NCBI GenBank assembly: GCA_008360955.1
Contig: LUCM01007681.1
Coordinates: 310,001-374,000 of the forward strand
Source of the DNA: Fasciolopsis buskii
Taxonomy: Eukaryota > Platyhelminthes > Trematoda > Plagiorchiida > Fasciolidae
Length of the DNA stretch: 64,000 nucleotides
Direction: 5' to 3'
The position numbers and the translations under genes are program-made. Below are positions 50,421-62,100 of the stretch, one piece after another. Below the pieces are notes generated by a model. That model worked only from the letters and a program-made list of their open reading frames with translations, did not search any database and was not told the origin of the DNA. Within the stretch, counting starts at the first letter, position 1; the number at the start of each line of letters is the position of its first letter.

Positions 50421-52106
50421 AAGAATTTTGTTATCACCTTGCTTTTCCGAAGGTAGAACCATTTGGTCTAGCGCTAGTTGCACGGTTCATAAAACAGTTC
50501 TCTGTAAGAATAGTCGTTAATGACTCGCGATAAACACTGCTTTCCCCAGGGATAAGTGCAAACCAGCTGACTCTAGAGTCACTGCGCCAGTCGAAAATCT
50601 AAAAATAAGACTCTGCTTGAGACGATGTACACAGTTAAGCGGCAGAGTAATTCATTAATGAGTGCTGCTCATGGAAGACCGGTATGATCCATCTGATTTT
50701 GTCTAGCCCACGTCTACGTTTGTTTTGTTTGCAGTTTCTTATTGGAGTGGAGAGGAACGAGCGATACAACTGACTGCTGAATGATGTACTGAGCAGAATG
50801 CATCTTCGTTTTTCGCCGTTAAAATAGCACCATGAAATGCAGTTTCGGCATTGTCAACCTCACACAAGATGCAGGAATTCCAGTAGACGGTCAGTAACTT
50901 GAAATTGGAATATAGAAATGTAACAACATAATTGTGAGCCAGGCATAATGTTTTCCTGTTTTTCGCATTTCTAGTTCATCATTTTCTTCCCTATTCCTGG
51001 TTTCCACCTGCAGTCCTATCTGTGCATCTGCATAATTGATGTGTGATGATACAACGCAATAACGTAAAAAATATATTTGTTTATCAAAAATGTATCTGCG
51101 TTCGCAGCCCCAAAATTCCGATTATCTCACAACACCAGGTTTGTTCGATCTGCATATACTTATCAAACTAAAAAATATATGCTCTTTCTTATTCTGTTCG
51201 GAGTCGTCCAAACTTTAGGCACAGATTTCCGGTATTGATTCCTGCCAAGCTATGATTACTATTCTAGCGGTAATTCACTTTCAGTCTCATCAGTAGATAC
51301 GATCACGTTCATGGGTTATTCACAAAATGTCCGCCAGATTGTTTCCTTTGCTAGACAGTTTAGACGAATCCAGTCTGCGCAGTTTAAAAACCATTTAACT
51401 ATAAATTCAATATGTACTATTCAGACCAAATCATTAATGCGTGAGAATTATTGTGCCACATATTCTTTTTTCTATCAAATCTGTCTCGTGAATTTCGTGT
51501 TTTCCGACATGTCACTCTGCCCGTTGTCTTTCTCAAGTAGGTTATCAGTCGTGTTACGTTCACTCTCGTGCTCCTCGATCCGACCGGAAATTCGAATTGG
51601 TCGAGATGGTCACAAAATCGACGAAAGTGATATTTTGCGCTTGGTGCTATTTACTTAGAAATTCCAGGATAATTTGTAGAAAATATATTCCACACTTAGT
51701 TTGCGTCTAGTAACGATTGTTTAAATATAATGGAAAAGACCTATGAATTGTGAGCATGAAATTCATCAACCTGTAGAGATTGAACTGGTGGAGTTCATCT
51801 CGTCGGACTTGGGAGCAACCGGTGTGCGTCGTTAACCTTGGCTTTGAAGCGATCTGAGTTAGGGAAAATATATTTTTTTCGCGAACCAAATCCCCAAGCA
51901 TTCAATGTTTGGAACGTATTCTTAGCAAGCTAAATGTCACCGATTAGACTTCATCCAGTGGGTTTTGATTTTGTAGTAGTAGCGCGTCAACGGATTTTCT
52001 GTATGATGAAGGGAACATTCAACTGTTCGTTCTCCGTAAAAACAATCGTCTAATCTGCCATTCCCGCTCATGTAAATAATCTCCTGCCTGGTAATTCATC
52101 CTATGT
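50421..52106. other. AT-rich stretch, no supported gene
   Basis: A 115-codon frame at 51311-51658 (+) has unremarkable composition and no splice support. Nothing else was noted. Confidence 0.4.
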
Positions 52107-52469
52107 TTATATATCCTGGTGAGTATACCACGTAAGTTCAAGGAGCTGACGTTTGCAAACTTGTCCATTTGTAAACGTGACATAGCCTTTGATGTACTCA
52201 GTGTCGGTGAAAACTAGTATTGAATTTGGTGTCGCATATGTTGACAATTGCAACTGAACTAACCATATGCCATTGAATAACTTTGCCGACTTTTTCTCGA
52301 GGGTCCCGTGTTCACTTGGTTCAGCAGTAAATCTGTCTGGTTTCCTGTCTGTTCTTGCACCCCGGTCCTTTTGAATGTACACTCGACCGGGCACATGATA
52401 AATTGGTAGCAGTTGTAATGTCACTAGCATTTGTTCACCAGTGGTATATAAATTGTTAAAAAAGTACAA
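52107..52469 (-). CDS. open frame of 120 codons with coding-like codons, unknown protein
   Basis: This minus-strand frame ends in TAA at 52107. An internal ATG lies near 52430 (MLVTLQLLPIYHVPGRVYIQ). Codons across the frame fit the purine-N-pyrimidine trend well, and the peptide is mixed and soluble (KDRGARTDRKPDRFTAEPSE, later VFTDTEYIKGYVTFTNGQV). The 5' border is not defined: an acceptor-like aatggag near 52472 is weak. No domain, signal peptide or membrane span was recognised. Two or so frames of this length are expected by chance in the window, so composition is the main argument. Confidence 0.33.
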   Translation of the reverse strand: MYFFNNLYTTGEQMLVTLQLLPIYHVPGRVYIQKDRGARTDRKPDRFTAEPSEHGTLEKKSAKLFNGIWLVQLQLSTYATPNSILVFTDTEYIKGYVTFTNGQVCKRQLLELTWYTHQDI

Positions 52470-53107
52470 ACTCCATTAATACCGAATATTTTCTGAATGT
52501 GTTGTGTGCCGTAGTTTGGATGGGTAAATTACCACTGAAGAGAATTGTTTACGTGATTCGCGTACACAAAAAAAGACACGTTCATAGTTATTCCGTTGAA
52601 ATGAAGACACTCTAACCGTTTAACATTTACGCCAACTGAGGGAAATAAGCTATACTTCGCTAAATTCCCACATTCTTCACTTGCAATTATGTCCGATTTC
52701 TGTTGGATAATCCGCCGTAATCACTCCGGTTCCGAAACATGCGGACAGAGCACTGACCTGAAAATTCCTCGTTATTTTTATGAATTGGTTTCGTCAATTG
52801 CTTTAAGAGGTTCATAGTGCCTTCGGTTTCTATGTAACCGAAAATCGTTTTGCCATTCTAAGCAAAAGAAAATGGTTTCGCATAATGTTCCATGAGGAGA
52901 CCCAGTGTTGCTACCAACTCTGATTTGGTCCAGTTGGTTTTATTCACGACATTTTGATTTATAGAAAATGTGAAATTGGGGTGGATTTCCGTTGAGACAT
53001 TACGGCACTGCTCTTTTGATGAACGTAAATTTTCTAGAACACACCCCAGTACGTTTAGACCACACCTTGGTAAAATTCAACGGGGTATTCTGAATTGCGA
53101 TAACAAT
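52470..53107. other. AT-rich stretch, no supported gene
   Basis: Holds the start of a 134-codon plus-strand frame (52970-53374) that runs through the SINE at 53.1 kb; the frame is not called as a gene for that reason. Confidence 0.4.
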
Positions 53108-53260
53108 CCGGCCGTGGTCAAACGGTCCCCTTCAATAAATGCTAACATGAATATCTATAGTTCAAATCCTCTCATCACCGGCCAGTTTTGGCAGACGCGG
53201 TCTTCTGCCGGACGTGATCCTCTTTTTCAAAGTCATGTAGCTCGTTCATTGATTCGCAAA
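53108..53260 (+). mobile_element. tRNA-derived SINE, family A, copy 4 (diverged)
   Basis: The A box tggtcaaacgg (53115-53125) and B box agttcaaatcc (53159-53169) are exactly 44 nt apart, as in copies 1 and 2, and ggccg before the A box can pair with cggcc after the T-arm region. The body, with ccagttttggcag and then cttctgccgg, resembles the cttggcag and ctgttggc part of copy 2. The ggaagtaaa tail is not recognisable. Assignment to family A is likely but less certain than for the other three. Confidence 0.58.
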
Positions 53261-54634
53261 TATTCATTTGGTATAAGGCATATTTGTGAACCCACTGCGA
53301 CACTAAGTAAACACGTGAATACACACTGTTTTGTTCCGCCATCCAGTTTGCAACCAAGGGGTTACCTTCATTAGCCTTTCAAGAGAGGATGCAAAACCAT
53401 TCTCTTGTTGCAGCCTCACCGACAAAAGCGGTCGAGTTCGTTTTAGCATCATCTTTACTTACTGGTCAGCATGAATCTGCTTACAAATCTGAAGTGAATA
53501 ATTTGAGTTTACTATAGCTTACAGCGCAACACACATCAAATTTTTATACATGGCACATAGAATGTCTACGGAGCAAATAATGAGAGTGTGTGGTGAAAGG
53601 TTTTCAAATAACAATACTGGACCTCTTCGGCTTGGGTGTGCCATTCAGGTCATCATGAACCCAAATGGAGGGATTCAGTAAAACGACCGAACTACTGCAG
53701 ACTTTGAAAAATCTTCACGGGCAAAAAGTTGTACACGAACAATGGAGTCATGGTTCTTTGAAAATGAACTAATTTAACACTTTATCTGGCAAAATATGCC
53801 ATCCAGCCTGTACTTTCTGTACAGACAGTTTCCTATTCCTCAATATTTAAGTCGTGTGCACACCAAATAGAGTTACGACTGACCGCTAAACTGTGCAATC
53901 AGTATATTAGGTCTACAAATAAATCCCCTTCTTCAAATTCAGGCTTTTTTCCTCAGTTTGGTTCTAAATATCTCGACAGAACGGTTACCCCATTATGTAC
54001 ATGGAAGTTTTTACTTTTATCAAATTCCTCTTTTTTAATTTTGGTAATTTTTGGTTAATTATTCTTAAGTCCTTCGGTTTGCAAAACTTTGAAAAACTAG
54101 TTCATTTTTCATGTCTACTGACCTGCCAAATGTGGGTTGTTCAGTTGTGGCCAAACACTGAGCCGCAATTTGGTGTTCCTCGCACGCATCCCCAATGTAA
54201 TAAATATCATTTTGACTATGGAGTCCATACTGTATGCACATGGGTTCAAGTAAATTAGAGTGATCATGTTTGAATGACTGTATGCGTACAACTAATCTGG
54301 AACAAAATAGCGAAAACTGAACTTAAAAGTTTTGTGTCCATTCACTTATCATCGGGAACATTTTACTCAACTCTGCAAATTTGATCATTATTCATCTCAA
54401 TCTAGAAAAATTGCACGGCAGAAGTGATGCGTTGTCACTTAATCCATGTACGCTGGAAAAACGGGGCATCATTTTCTAGGGGACAGAAATTAATGTGTTC
54501 ACAGACGCGTCTATCCCTAAACCGCGAATAGCACACCCTGCCAACGTACCAATAGTTGGCCACTATAGAGAAATTAGTTTCACAACAAAGTCCGTTTTTA
54601 GGATAGTACTACATATATATAGTAACAAATTTAG
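53261..54634. other. AT-rich stretch, no supported gene
   Basis: An 87-codon frame at 53995-54258 (+) is Phe-rich at its start and lacks splice support. Nothing else was seen. Confidence 0.4.
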
Positions 54635-54901
54635 CAATACTTAGCAAGTCATTTGGGAAGTGATACCGTCATCACCCTCACAAATTATTATTGTCTAAAG
54701 GCTAAAAAATGTCACCAATCACGGCTGCCGGTTGACGAAGACGTCGTGTGTGTCGCACAAACTGGACAGTTGAGAAACGATTTTCCACAAAATTCCCCGG
54801 CGACCATTTGTGATAACGAACTTTCAGCCTTGTGGATTCGGCAAAGCATGTGCATTTTCTACCACTTTAATTGTAACCGAGCAATAAACCACTCAATTTG
54901 A
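54635..54901 (+). CDS. exon-like frame of 88 codons, Cys-containing, unknown protein
   Basis: After an acceptor-like caaatttag (ending 54634) the plus-strand frame runs in phase 0 to a TGA at 54899-54901. The peptide starts QYLASHLGSDTVITLTNYYC and carries six cysteines spread over its length, including KKCHQSRL, VVCVAQTG, TICDNEL and CIFYHFNC, which could suit a secreted or disulfide-bonded domain. Codon composition is strongly coding-like. No cysteine-pattern family could be matched. A second acceptor-like tctaaag near 54699 would give a shorter exon. No partner exon was found. Confidence 0.36.
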   Translation, partial: QYLASHLGSDTVITLTNYYCLKAKKCHQSRLPVDEDVVCVAQTGQLRNDFPQNSPATICDNELSALWIRQSMCIFYHFNCNRAINHSI

Positions 54902-55501
54902 CACCACTGATGGCCGTATCCATTCGCGACCTAATTAACGGAATCGGACAAAATTATTTGGTGACACGGATTGCTCAAATCCGAGCCACAAATGATTAGA
55001 TGATCAAATTTATTTGCCCAACCAAGGAAAGTGTTTATCTAACTATTTCTTTTTTTAAATTTTAATACTGCGTGACTGATTTTTCTAATCGGAAAATCAT
55101 TTTGTAAATAGATGAATATCCATAAATTAAGGGGTTGGGATGCTCGTACTTTTATTGAGCAACAAAAAGGAATTCGCATCAACAAATTTCGTATTCTGTA
55201 AATATATTCCAACAGAAATTAGAAAAACAGAACTCGAAAAAAACAGTCCTACCGTTTATCATGATGATGTTAGCAGATATTGCATAAGATAAGTAAGGGC
55301 ACACAATGTCATAGGGACTTTTTATCCGGCTGAATTTGTTTCGTTAACGAAACCGTCCGGAAAAAGCTCGCGAAGTCCATTGGACCGAATGTGCTATCGT
55401 TCTGATATGTACATATTCATTTTATTCTTTTGAATAGTAGGTGCATCATGAAAATATTAAATTATATGAATACGCTTCAATTTCTTTTGTATTACGAAGT
55501 T
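54902..55501. other. short AT-rich gap
   Basis: No feature recognised. Confidence 0.45.
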
Positions 55502-55710
55502 TTATGGTGGAACCATCAAACGAGTTTCACGAACAGTTACGTCGCCAATTAATTGTTGGAATTCATCTCGTTGATTGACATCAATGAGGAAAATGGTCGG
55601 GGGCTGGCATTCCGAGAAGTATGGGCCAATCAAATCACCAATGCAATCAAATCCACAAGTACAAAGAAGAATACCTTCTTGACACGAAACGGTGGATTCG
55701 TGATAACGAA
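55502..55710 (-). CDS. exon-like frame of 69 codons, candidate terminal exon
   Basis: On the minus strand an acceptor-like ctaccttaaaacag (ending 55711) precedes a frame entered in phase 1 that ends with TAA at 55502. The peptide reads as a plausible folded segment: RYHESTVSCQEGILLCTCGF, then DLIGPYFSECQPP, then FLIDVNQRDEF. Codons follow the purine-N-pyrimidine trend. It lies about 170 nt downstream of the ATG-initiated frame at 55883-56161 on the same strand and may be the next exon of the same gene, though the connecting donor is ambiguous. The protein is not recognised. Confidence 0.38.
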
Positions 55711-55882
55711 CTGTTTTAAGGTAGATCAATTATCACAAAAATAGCCCAATCATATACCAGAAACAAATCTTCAAACTTTCTATCTTCTGTGGAAGCAACT
55801 TAAATAGGCACATCTAAACGGAACAATTGGTTCATGAGTCAAAATTACTCCGGGTCTGTTCTCGAGAGAATCTACACCGGAA

Positions 55883-56161
55883 TTACCCCAATCGATGAAC
55901 TGACAGACGTCTGCTGACGACAATCGCATGCCTAGTGGACTGTGATGCAGCCGAGATATAACAGTTGTACAGGTGTTGAAAAATAGCCCGGATAATTTCG
56001 AGTTTAATTGTCTTGCAACACTTAAAACGATAAGCTTCACCGGCGTTTTTTTCCATATCACCCGTTTCGGAGTAGAACACAGAAAGAAAAAATGGTAAAC
56101 GTGTAACGCACTCTGAATTCAACTCAAAAACGTGTGTGAAAATATTTGGAAGAAGGGACAT
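55883..56161 (-). CDS. ATG-initiated frame of 92 codons, candidate first exon
   Basis: The minus-strand frame starts at ATG 56161 (MSLLPNIFTHVFELN) and stays open to a TAA at 55883. Just before the stop, the sequence ttgggg followed by taattcc offers a gtaatt donor. Other possible donors (gtgata, gtgaag) lie upstream within the frame, in the phase needed to join the exon at 55502-55710. The middle, DMEKNAGEAYRFKCCKTI, is charged; no signal peptide or domain is evident. Together the two frames make a plausible small gene, unrecognised. Confidence 0.33.
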   Translation of the reverse strand: MSLLPNIFTHVFELNSECVTRLPFFLSVFYSETGDMEKNAGEAYRFKCCKTIKLEIIRAIFQHLYNCYISAASQSTRHAIVVSRRLSVHRLG

Positions 56162-59100
56162 TTTTCAAGCAAATCGGGTGCTCTGCGCTCTTGTATCACC
56201 CACCGAGAGATGAATGCATATATAGGGATGATCGAGTTTGCATTTGATACCACGGATTATCGTTCGAAAACGGATTGACAACCGAATGTTATAACAATTG
56301 TTCCATTTACATGGTGATCATCGTGTTTTATGCTTATTCTAATTCGTCTCAATAAGTATGAGTGCGTCTAAAAATCCTGGTCAGACTGTGAAACTATTAA
56401 GGCTGGTCTTGAAACCAAATAGTCTTGTTCCTTGATCCATCTAAAATATCGTTTAAAAAACAAATCTGATCTATGGATACCGATATTACCAATTGGATCA
56501 AATATATATTTTTCATATTTTGATATTATCATTTTAACGGTTTAAAGAAATATTACTGGGTATCAATGACCTATTTTAGGTACATCGTACGGTGTGTTTG
56601 GAGATTATGATGCATCCGGTTAGACACGAGGAAAATTGATTTTTAAGATAAAATCTTCTATACGTGCGAACTGGGATCTAACCTTTGTCTGAAATCATGG
56701 TTGTATCTGGATTAATGTGTCTCTTATTACATATTCAGTTATCGGAACCAGCTCATTAGTGCGACAACAACAATTATTGCAGCAAATGCCCAGTATGCGA
56801 CCAGGTATGTCTTCATAAACAATTGTTACTGCTTTAACCGAGGTTAATCGTCAATCGTGATCGAAGGGATCCTGAGATGGATAAACACTAACCTATGTGC
56901 TGGTCATTCAAGTACGCTACAATAACAGCTTGCGTAACATTCGAAACAACAACGAAGAAGGGAGGTGGAAACGGTCCAAATCTTTGGTTGTTCATTGTAA
57001 AAGACAGTGGACTGGTTAAATCCGCTGCTCATTTTGAGTATTGTTTTGAAGCAAATTCAAAGCTTTGAGAAAAATCAAACAATTTGATTATATCAAATTC
57101 ACACAGTTAATGCGGAAATCCAATCGCATTTTTCGTTCAGCACATGAGTACGTACAACCAAGTTAAAATTCCAAGTCAACGATTCTTTCCTCTAGTCACG
57201 AATCCGAATAATAACAAAATGTGATACACCGTTTCCCCAAAGAGAAGTAGAATACTTAAACGATTTCAAACATCTTCGGGCGGGCGAGTACGGGACTGTT
57301 GTTTAGTCAGGCAGGTTATTTTGCCATGTGACGCAGAAAGGTTAATAGTTGGGCGCATTCATTTAGCCACTCTTTAATTTTGTTGATCGACGGCTAAAAA
57401 CTGGTAGTACGAAAACTGCTAGCGAACGGGTCATTTCTAGGAGGATGATGTTTAAGCATGCATTTGCAGCATCATATTTCCGTCGGACGTGTACACCCCA
57501 AAATTGATTGCATGAGAGAGTTTTCACTGCAGCAAACCTAAATAACACAGTATCTAAGGGGAAACTGTGTTAATAATTCAAACGATAAAGATATTGAGGA
57601 TGGAAACAAAAGAATTAACTAAATGATCTGTAACGTATTTTTGGGAAAAACCAGTGTTGCAGCCAACCAGAATGTATAGTTATTTTATCTGGAATATGGC
57701 AGTTATGATTGAATTTTACTTAAATCATTGTAGCCGAAGTACAATCGACTCATACCTTCACGGTATTTTTCAGTTTACTGCATGCACCGCACTCAGCAGT
57801 ATGCGATAATTGACTATGAAGCTATTATACTAAACGGACTCTTGCTACGCCATGATTGCGAAAGACTTGTGGTGAGTTGACTACTGGATGCTTAGCGCAC
57901 TTGTTTGACTAACACTAAATCATTCTGAAAATACTTCGTGATCTTTTATTCAGTAAAAAAGAACAAAACTTCAAATGCTATGTTCTTTAACTCGCTGGCT
58001 ACTGGGATTCAACACACTTTTGTAATAGGCGTTGCGTTAGTTTATTTGAGGCCATTAGGTAGTCGAAGGAAAAAAGAACAGTCGAATCATTTCCCTGGCC
58101 TCAGTGTTTCGAAAGCAATACCGGAATGTACCTCCCAGTGTTTATTATCTTTCACAGACCGTGTGCAAGTGTGCTAGTTGTTCGTACAACGAGTTACAAA
58201 ATAATGCATTTACCGTTAACGTCAAACAATGTTCACCTGTGCATAGAACGCACTTTCAGGTTTGCACTTGATTTTCCATGTTCGAAAGTGAAACTTGACC
58301 TTTGGTAAAATTTAGTTTCGGCAGTGATGTGTTGATCAAAACACATTTCTCATTGCACCATTTTTTTCGTCAGCGCCGAAAGCGTATGGGCACACTGACT
58401 GACATCTCTGGACAGCAGACTGAAGTCAAGTGTTTTTTTTACCCACAGCAACTGCATGCTGAGAAGGTCGAAGTAAAAATATTACGGTAGTGATTAGTTT
58501 TCTTGTAAACAAGATACCGAAATGCAAGCCACACAGCAGACAATTCGGTGTTGCTCTTCTATGGAGCATGCGACTCATTTCTGGACAAGCCGATCAACCC
58601 AATATTTAACTTATTATACCATCGCTAGTTTGAATTCAAGCAAAAAGAAAAATGAAATGAGAAACTGCAAGGTAAACAAGAGAAAAACCAAGCTTTAACG
58701 CAGACCAATCAGGTGTGATAAATCTCGCTTCCCCCTTAGTGAATCTTATTGGTCAGTTGAGTACATCATTCACCTGTCCAAGATTCGCAACATGTCTGCC
58801 ATACAGTTTTTGAAAAGAACTGGGATAGATCTTACTCGTGCACCTTAGGAATCTCCAACGAATTGCCAAACTACAGAGCACTGAACTGCTTGTCAACTGG
58901 CACGCAAGATTCCGGACTGAAGTCTGATTTAGCTCTTTTCACGCGGTATGCGAAGAGACAGGCAGCGAATCATGGATTGGTGACTGCTGTGCTCTACTGG
59001 CCAATAGGATTCACTAAGGGAGAGCGAGATTTATCACATCCGCTTGTTCCCAAATTAAACTCATTTTTTCAATCACATTGACGATTTCTCATCTCAGCGT

Positions 59101-62100
59101 TATTTGTCCGAATTCCATCTTGAAATGATACAGACTATGCGCTGACACTCTGCAAACGCCATTGGGCTTATTTCTGAAGAATGAAGCCTACTAACAACTA
59201 GTCAAGCACCCAACTAACTGCGGTTGCGAAACCAATTAAACGTCGGCTGCTTACAGTTGTGAATTTCAGAGATGAAACATTTATAATCATGGGTGAACTG
59301 TTATATGCTCTACACATTGAAGGTCACATTTACAATAGCCAGAGGTTTGAAAGTAATTCGTAAACACAATAAGATGAAACGGAATGATTTGTGAACCCAA
59401 AACCGCCTATTAGCCGTGTTATGTTCTGTGCGTGCAATTCTCCGTCTGACAAGATTTGCTTTATTCGGAATGGTGCAATGAATCCTATGAGCATCAGAGA
59501 ACAAATACCTTTCCTAAAGTCTTTAGGTCACAACTCATTCATTATCAATTTGCCATTGATGAACATTACTAGAAGCAAAGTTACTGCTGCATTGAAATTA
59601 CTCGCAAACCTTCATTTTAGAAAGAACAAAAGAAGGACCACCCAGACTTAATAGGAATCATTTTATTCCAAGGCAATTTGTTCTTTACCCCTGAGACCAG
59701 CACTATAACTTATTTGCCCCGGCAATGTCTTTTTAAAAGTTTGGGGAACAAAGGTTTCATGATCGATTCGGTTGCCAAAAAATAGTCCCAAGTTGAGAAT
59801 TAATGGTTGATTTGTGAGTCAGAAACGATAAGACTTGACTCTGTACATTTTCTCACCATCATTTAAGGACTTGCTTGCCGTCCGTCCTCTTTTTACCTTA
59901 CCACTCTTTTCCTGAGTTTAGAGAACTTCATCCACAGTTGAGAACCATCGGGTTTCTCATCCGAGTTTCAGTTTCAGTGTGACACCGGTTCAGATGCGTG
60001 TACGGCAGGTTACAAGTCACCTGGGGGCAACTAAAATTTGCTGTTCTTATCAGCAGAATAAAATGCTGGCAACTCGATTTAGCTCTACTAAAACTATTTG
60101 TTTGAGTGGATGCGGATTTCATTCAAACTGTTGTAGGAAACCTATTAAAAATACTGACAATAACTAAATATATTCATTAGTCCACTCGATCATTTGGACT
60201 GAAGGCACCGGTTGCAAAGTATGACGTTTATTTCAATTTTCGCAATTGCGCAGGTAAAGTATAGTAATTGTATTCGGACTGAGACGCGGAGTAACACAAT
60301 ATGAAACGAATGGTATCGAAAATAATTGGCGAATGCCGATTGGGACTGAATCTCAGCAGTGAGTCGACGAAATTGCTCGTACTAATCGACATTCAGTTCA
60401 ACTTCAGCTGCGGTGACACATACACGGAACTGATCGGGGCTTCCCTCAAGGAATAGAAGAGTATACGCCCGGATGGTCACTGAAACAAATGACTTGTCCT
60501 TCTCCCAAATTAAAAGCAATCTCGAAAAACCCATTCTTCACATTGGCTAAACTTCTCGCGGCCTTCGGTCACCAAATGGACCATTGTCAATCATTCCAAA
60601 TGATTCAGCGGAACCGTAACCCACGTTTTGGGATTTTTGAGAAATTATCGATCAACATACTGAATCAGCTACCAGGTGTGCAAAACCTCTCGATTCACAT
60701 TGTCCTTATCAAGACGTCAGCCAATCGGCTGTCGCAAAATCTTTTCCTGAGTTTCTCGACATCCTTCGTTATACATTATTATGCTGCTCGTCTCAGTCTA
60801 ATGTGAGCTAAGCTGTTTTACTTGCACGACTAGGAAAATTAGGCGAAATGTTTACATTTCCAGATCCTTATATTCTATCTGCCTTAGTGCAATGAGTAAA
60901 AGCTCATAAAACTGTAAACATGAATTTCCAAATACACACGCAAACATCAGTTGAGATGCGATTATTAATCGGAACAGATGTCAAGACAGTCACATGTTTT
61001 GATCGTACCACCTATCGACTTTTGAAGCAGATTTCAAATGCCACTGGGTCGTTACATCATATTTAATGCCATTTCTAGCAAAAAACTCACGATAATGTCG
61101 ATAGGACGACTTGTGAGCGGTTGTCGATGTGTTTCTTCCTGCAGTTTTGTCATAAATATTTCCAGTTAGACCCCATTGATGAGAAAATACAAGGTATTTG
61201 TTGCCCGTGCTCCTACGGAGGTTTAATCGTTCATTTGACGTGATGGTCCAGCGAATAAAAATGTGTTGATGATTATAAATAACATAAGAAATAATCGCTG
61301 AGTTCCTTATCACCTGACTTGATTTATCTTTTTCGTGTTTGCTGCTTTCTTTCTACAGCCCTATGAAAGTGTCAGCAAAAGCACTTCCTTCGGTGTTTTA
61401 TGTCAAAACCCGTTGGGTACGCACCTTCCTAATCGTACTCTAAGGTTTTCAGGCTTCGTAAGCCCCAAGGTACGGTCGAGACTTTCCGGGAAATGTTCTA
61501 CAAGGAATTCTGTGCAAGTCAAAAAAGCATTGACAAGCAAAACTTAATTAAGCTGCTCACATTTACTTCCTTTGAAATTAAATAACACGCTGAAAGGAGT
61601 AGGTATTTGAAATTATGATTGAACGGAAGTAACTGATAGAAAATACGACATTTGACTGGAAAACTAATCGTCGCCCCCAAACGAGCTTCATATATGGCAA
61701 GCTCGCGTGCTGTCCCGTATAATTTAGAGATCAAATCATTCGTTTTCCTTTCTTCGTTCCGATATTCCTCAGGACTGATTTACATCACTTCGGACCATGT
61801 AGACCGAGTGATAATTTAGCCCAGCATCCAAAATCAGTGGGTTTCACCTGATGGCTTTAATTGATCCCAGTTTTCGTTGATAATTTATTGGTTATTTGAA
61901 CCACAAACTAAAAATTGGTTCAAATATGCATTGTAAACCTAGTATTTTACGTTCTCAGAACCGGATTAATTATGCAATCCTTATGTGATATTTCGTTCTG
62001 GATATGGCACATTTTTCCCCTAGTCCGAGATAGACAAATGGATCTCACCAGTGTGTGCGACCACGGAGTCAACTAATCAGACTTTGTTTGTTCAGCATTT

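Noticed and set aside
52970..53374. Plus-strand frame of 134 codons
   Set aside because: It runs straight through the diverged SINE copy at 53.1 kb, so the open frame is at least partly a by-product of the repeat.
61565..61740. Possible minus-strand family A SINE
   Set aside because: Tail-like ggaagtaaa and a weak ccagtcaa match only; no tRNA-like head.
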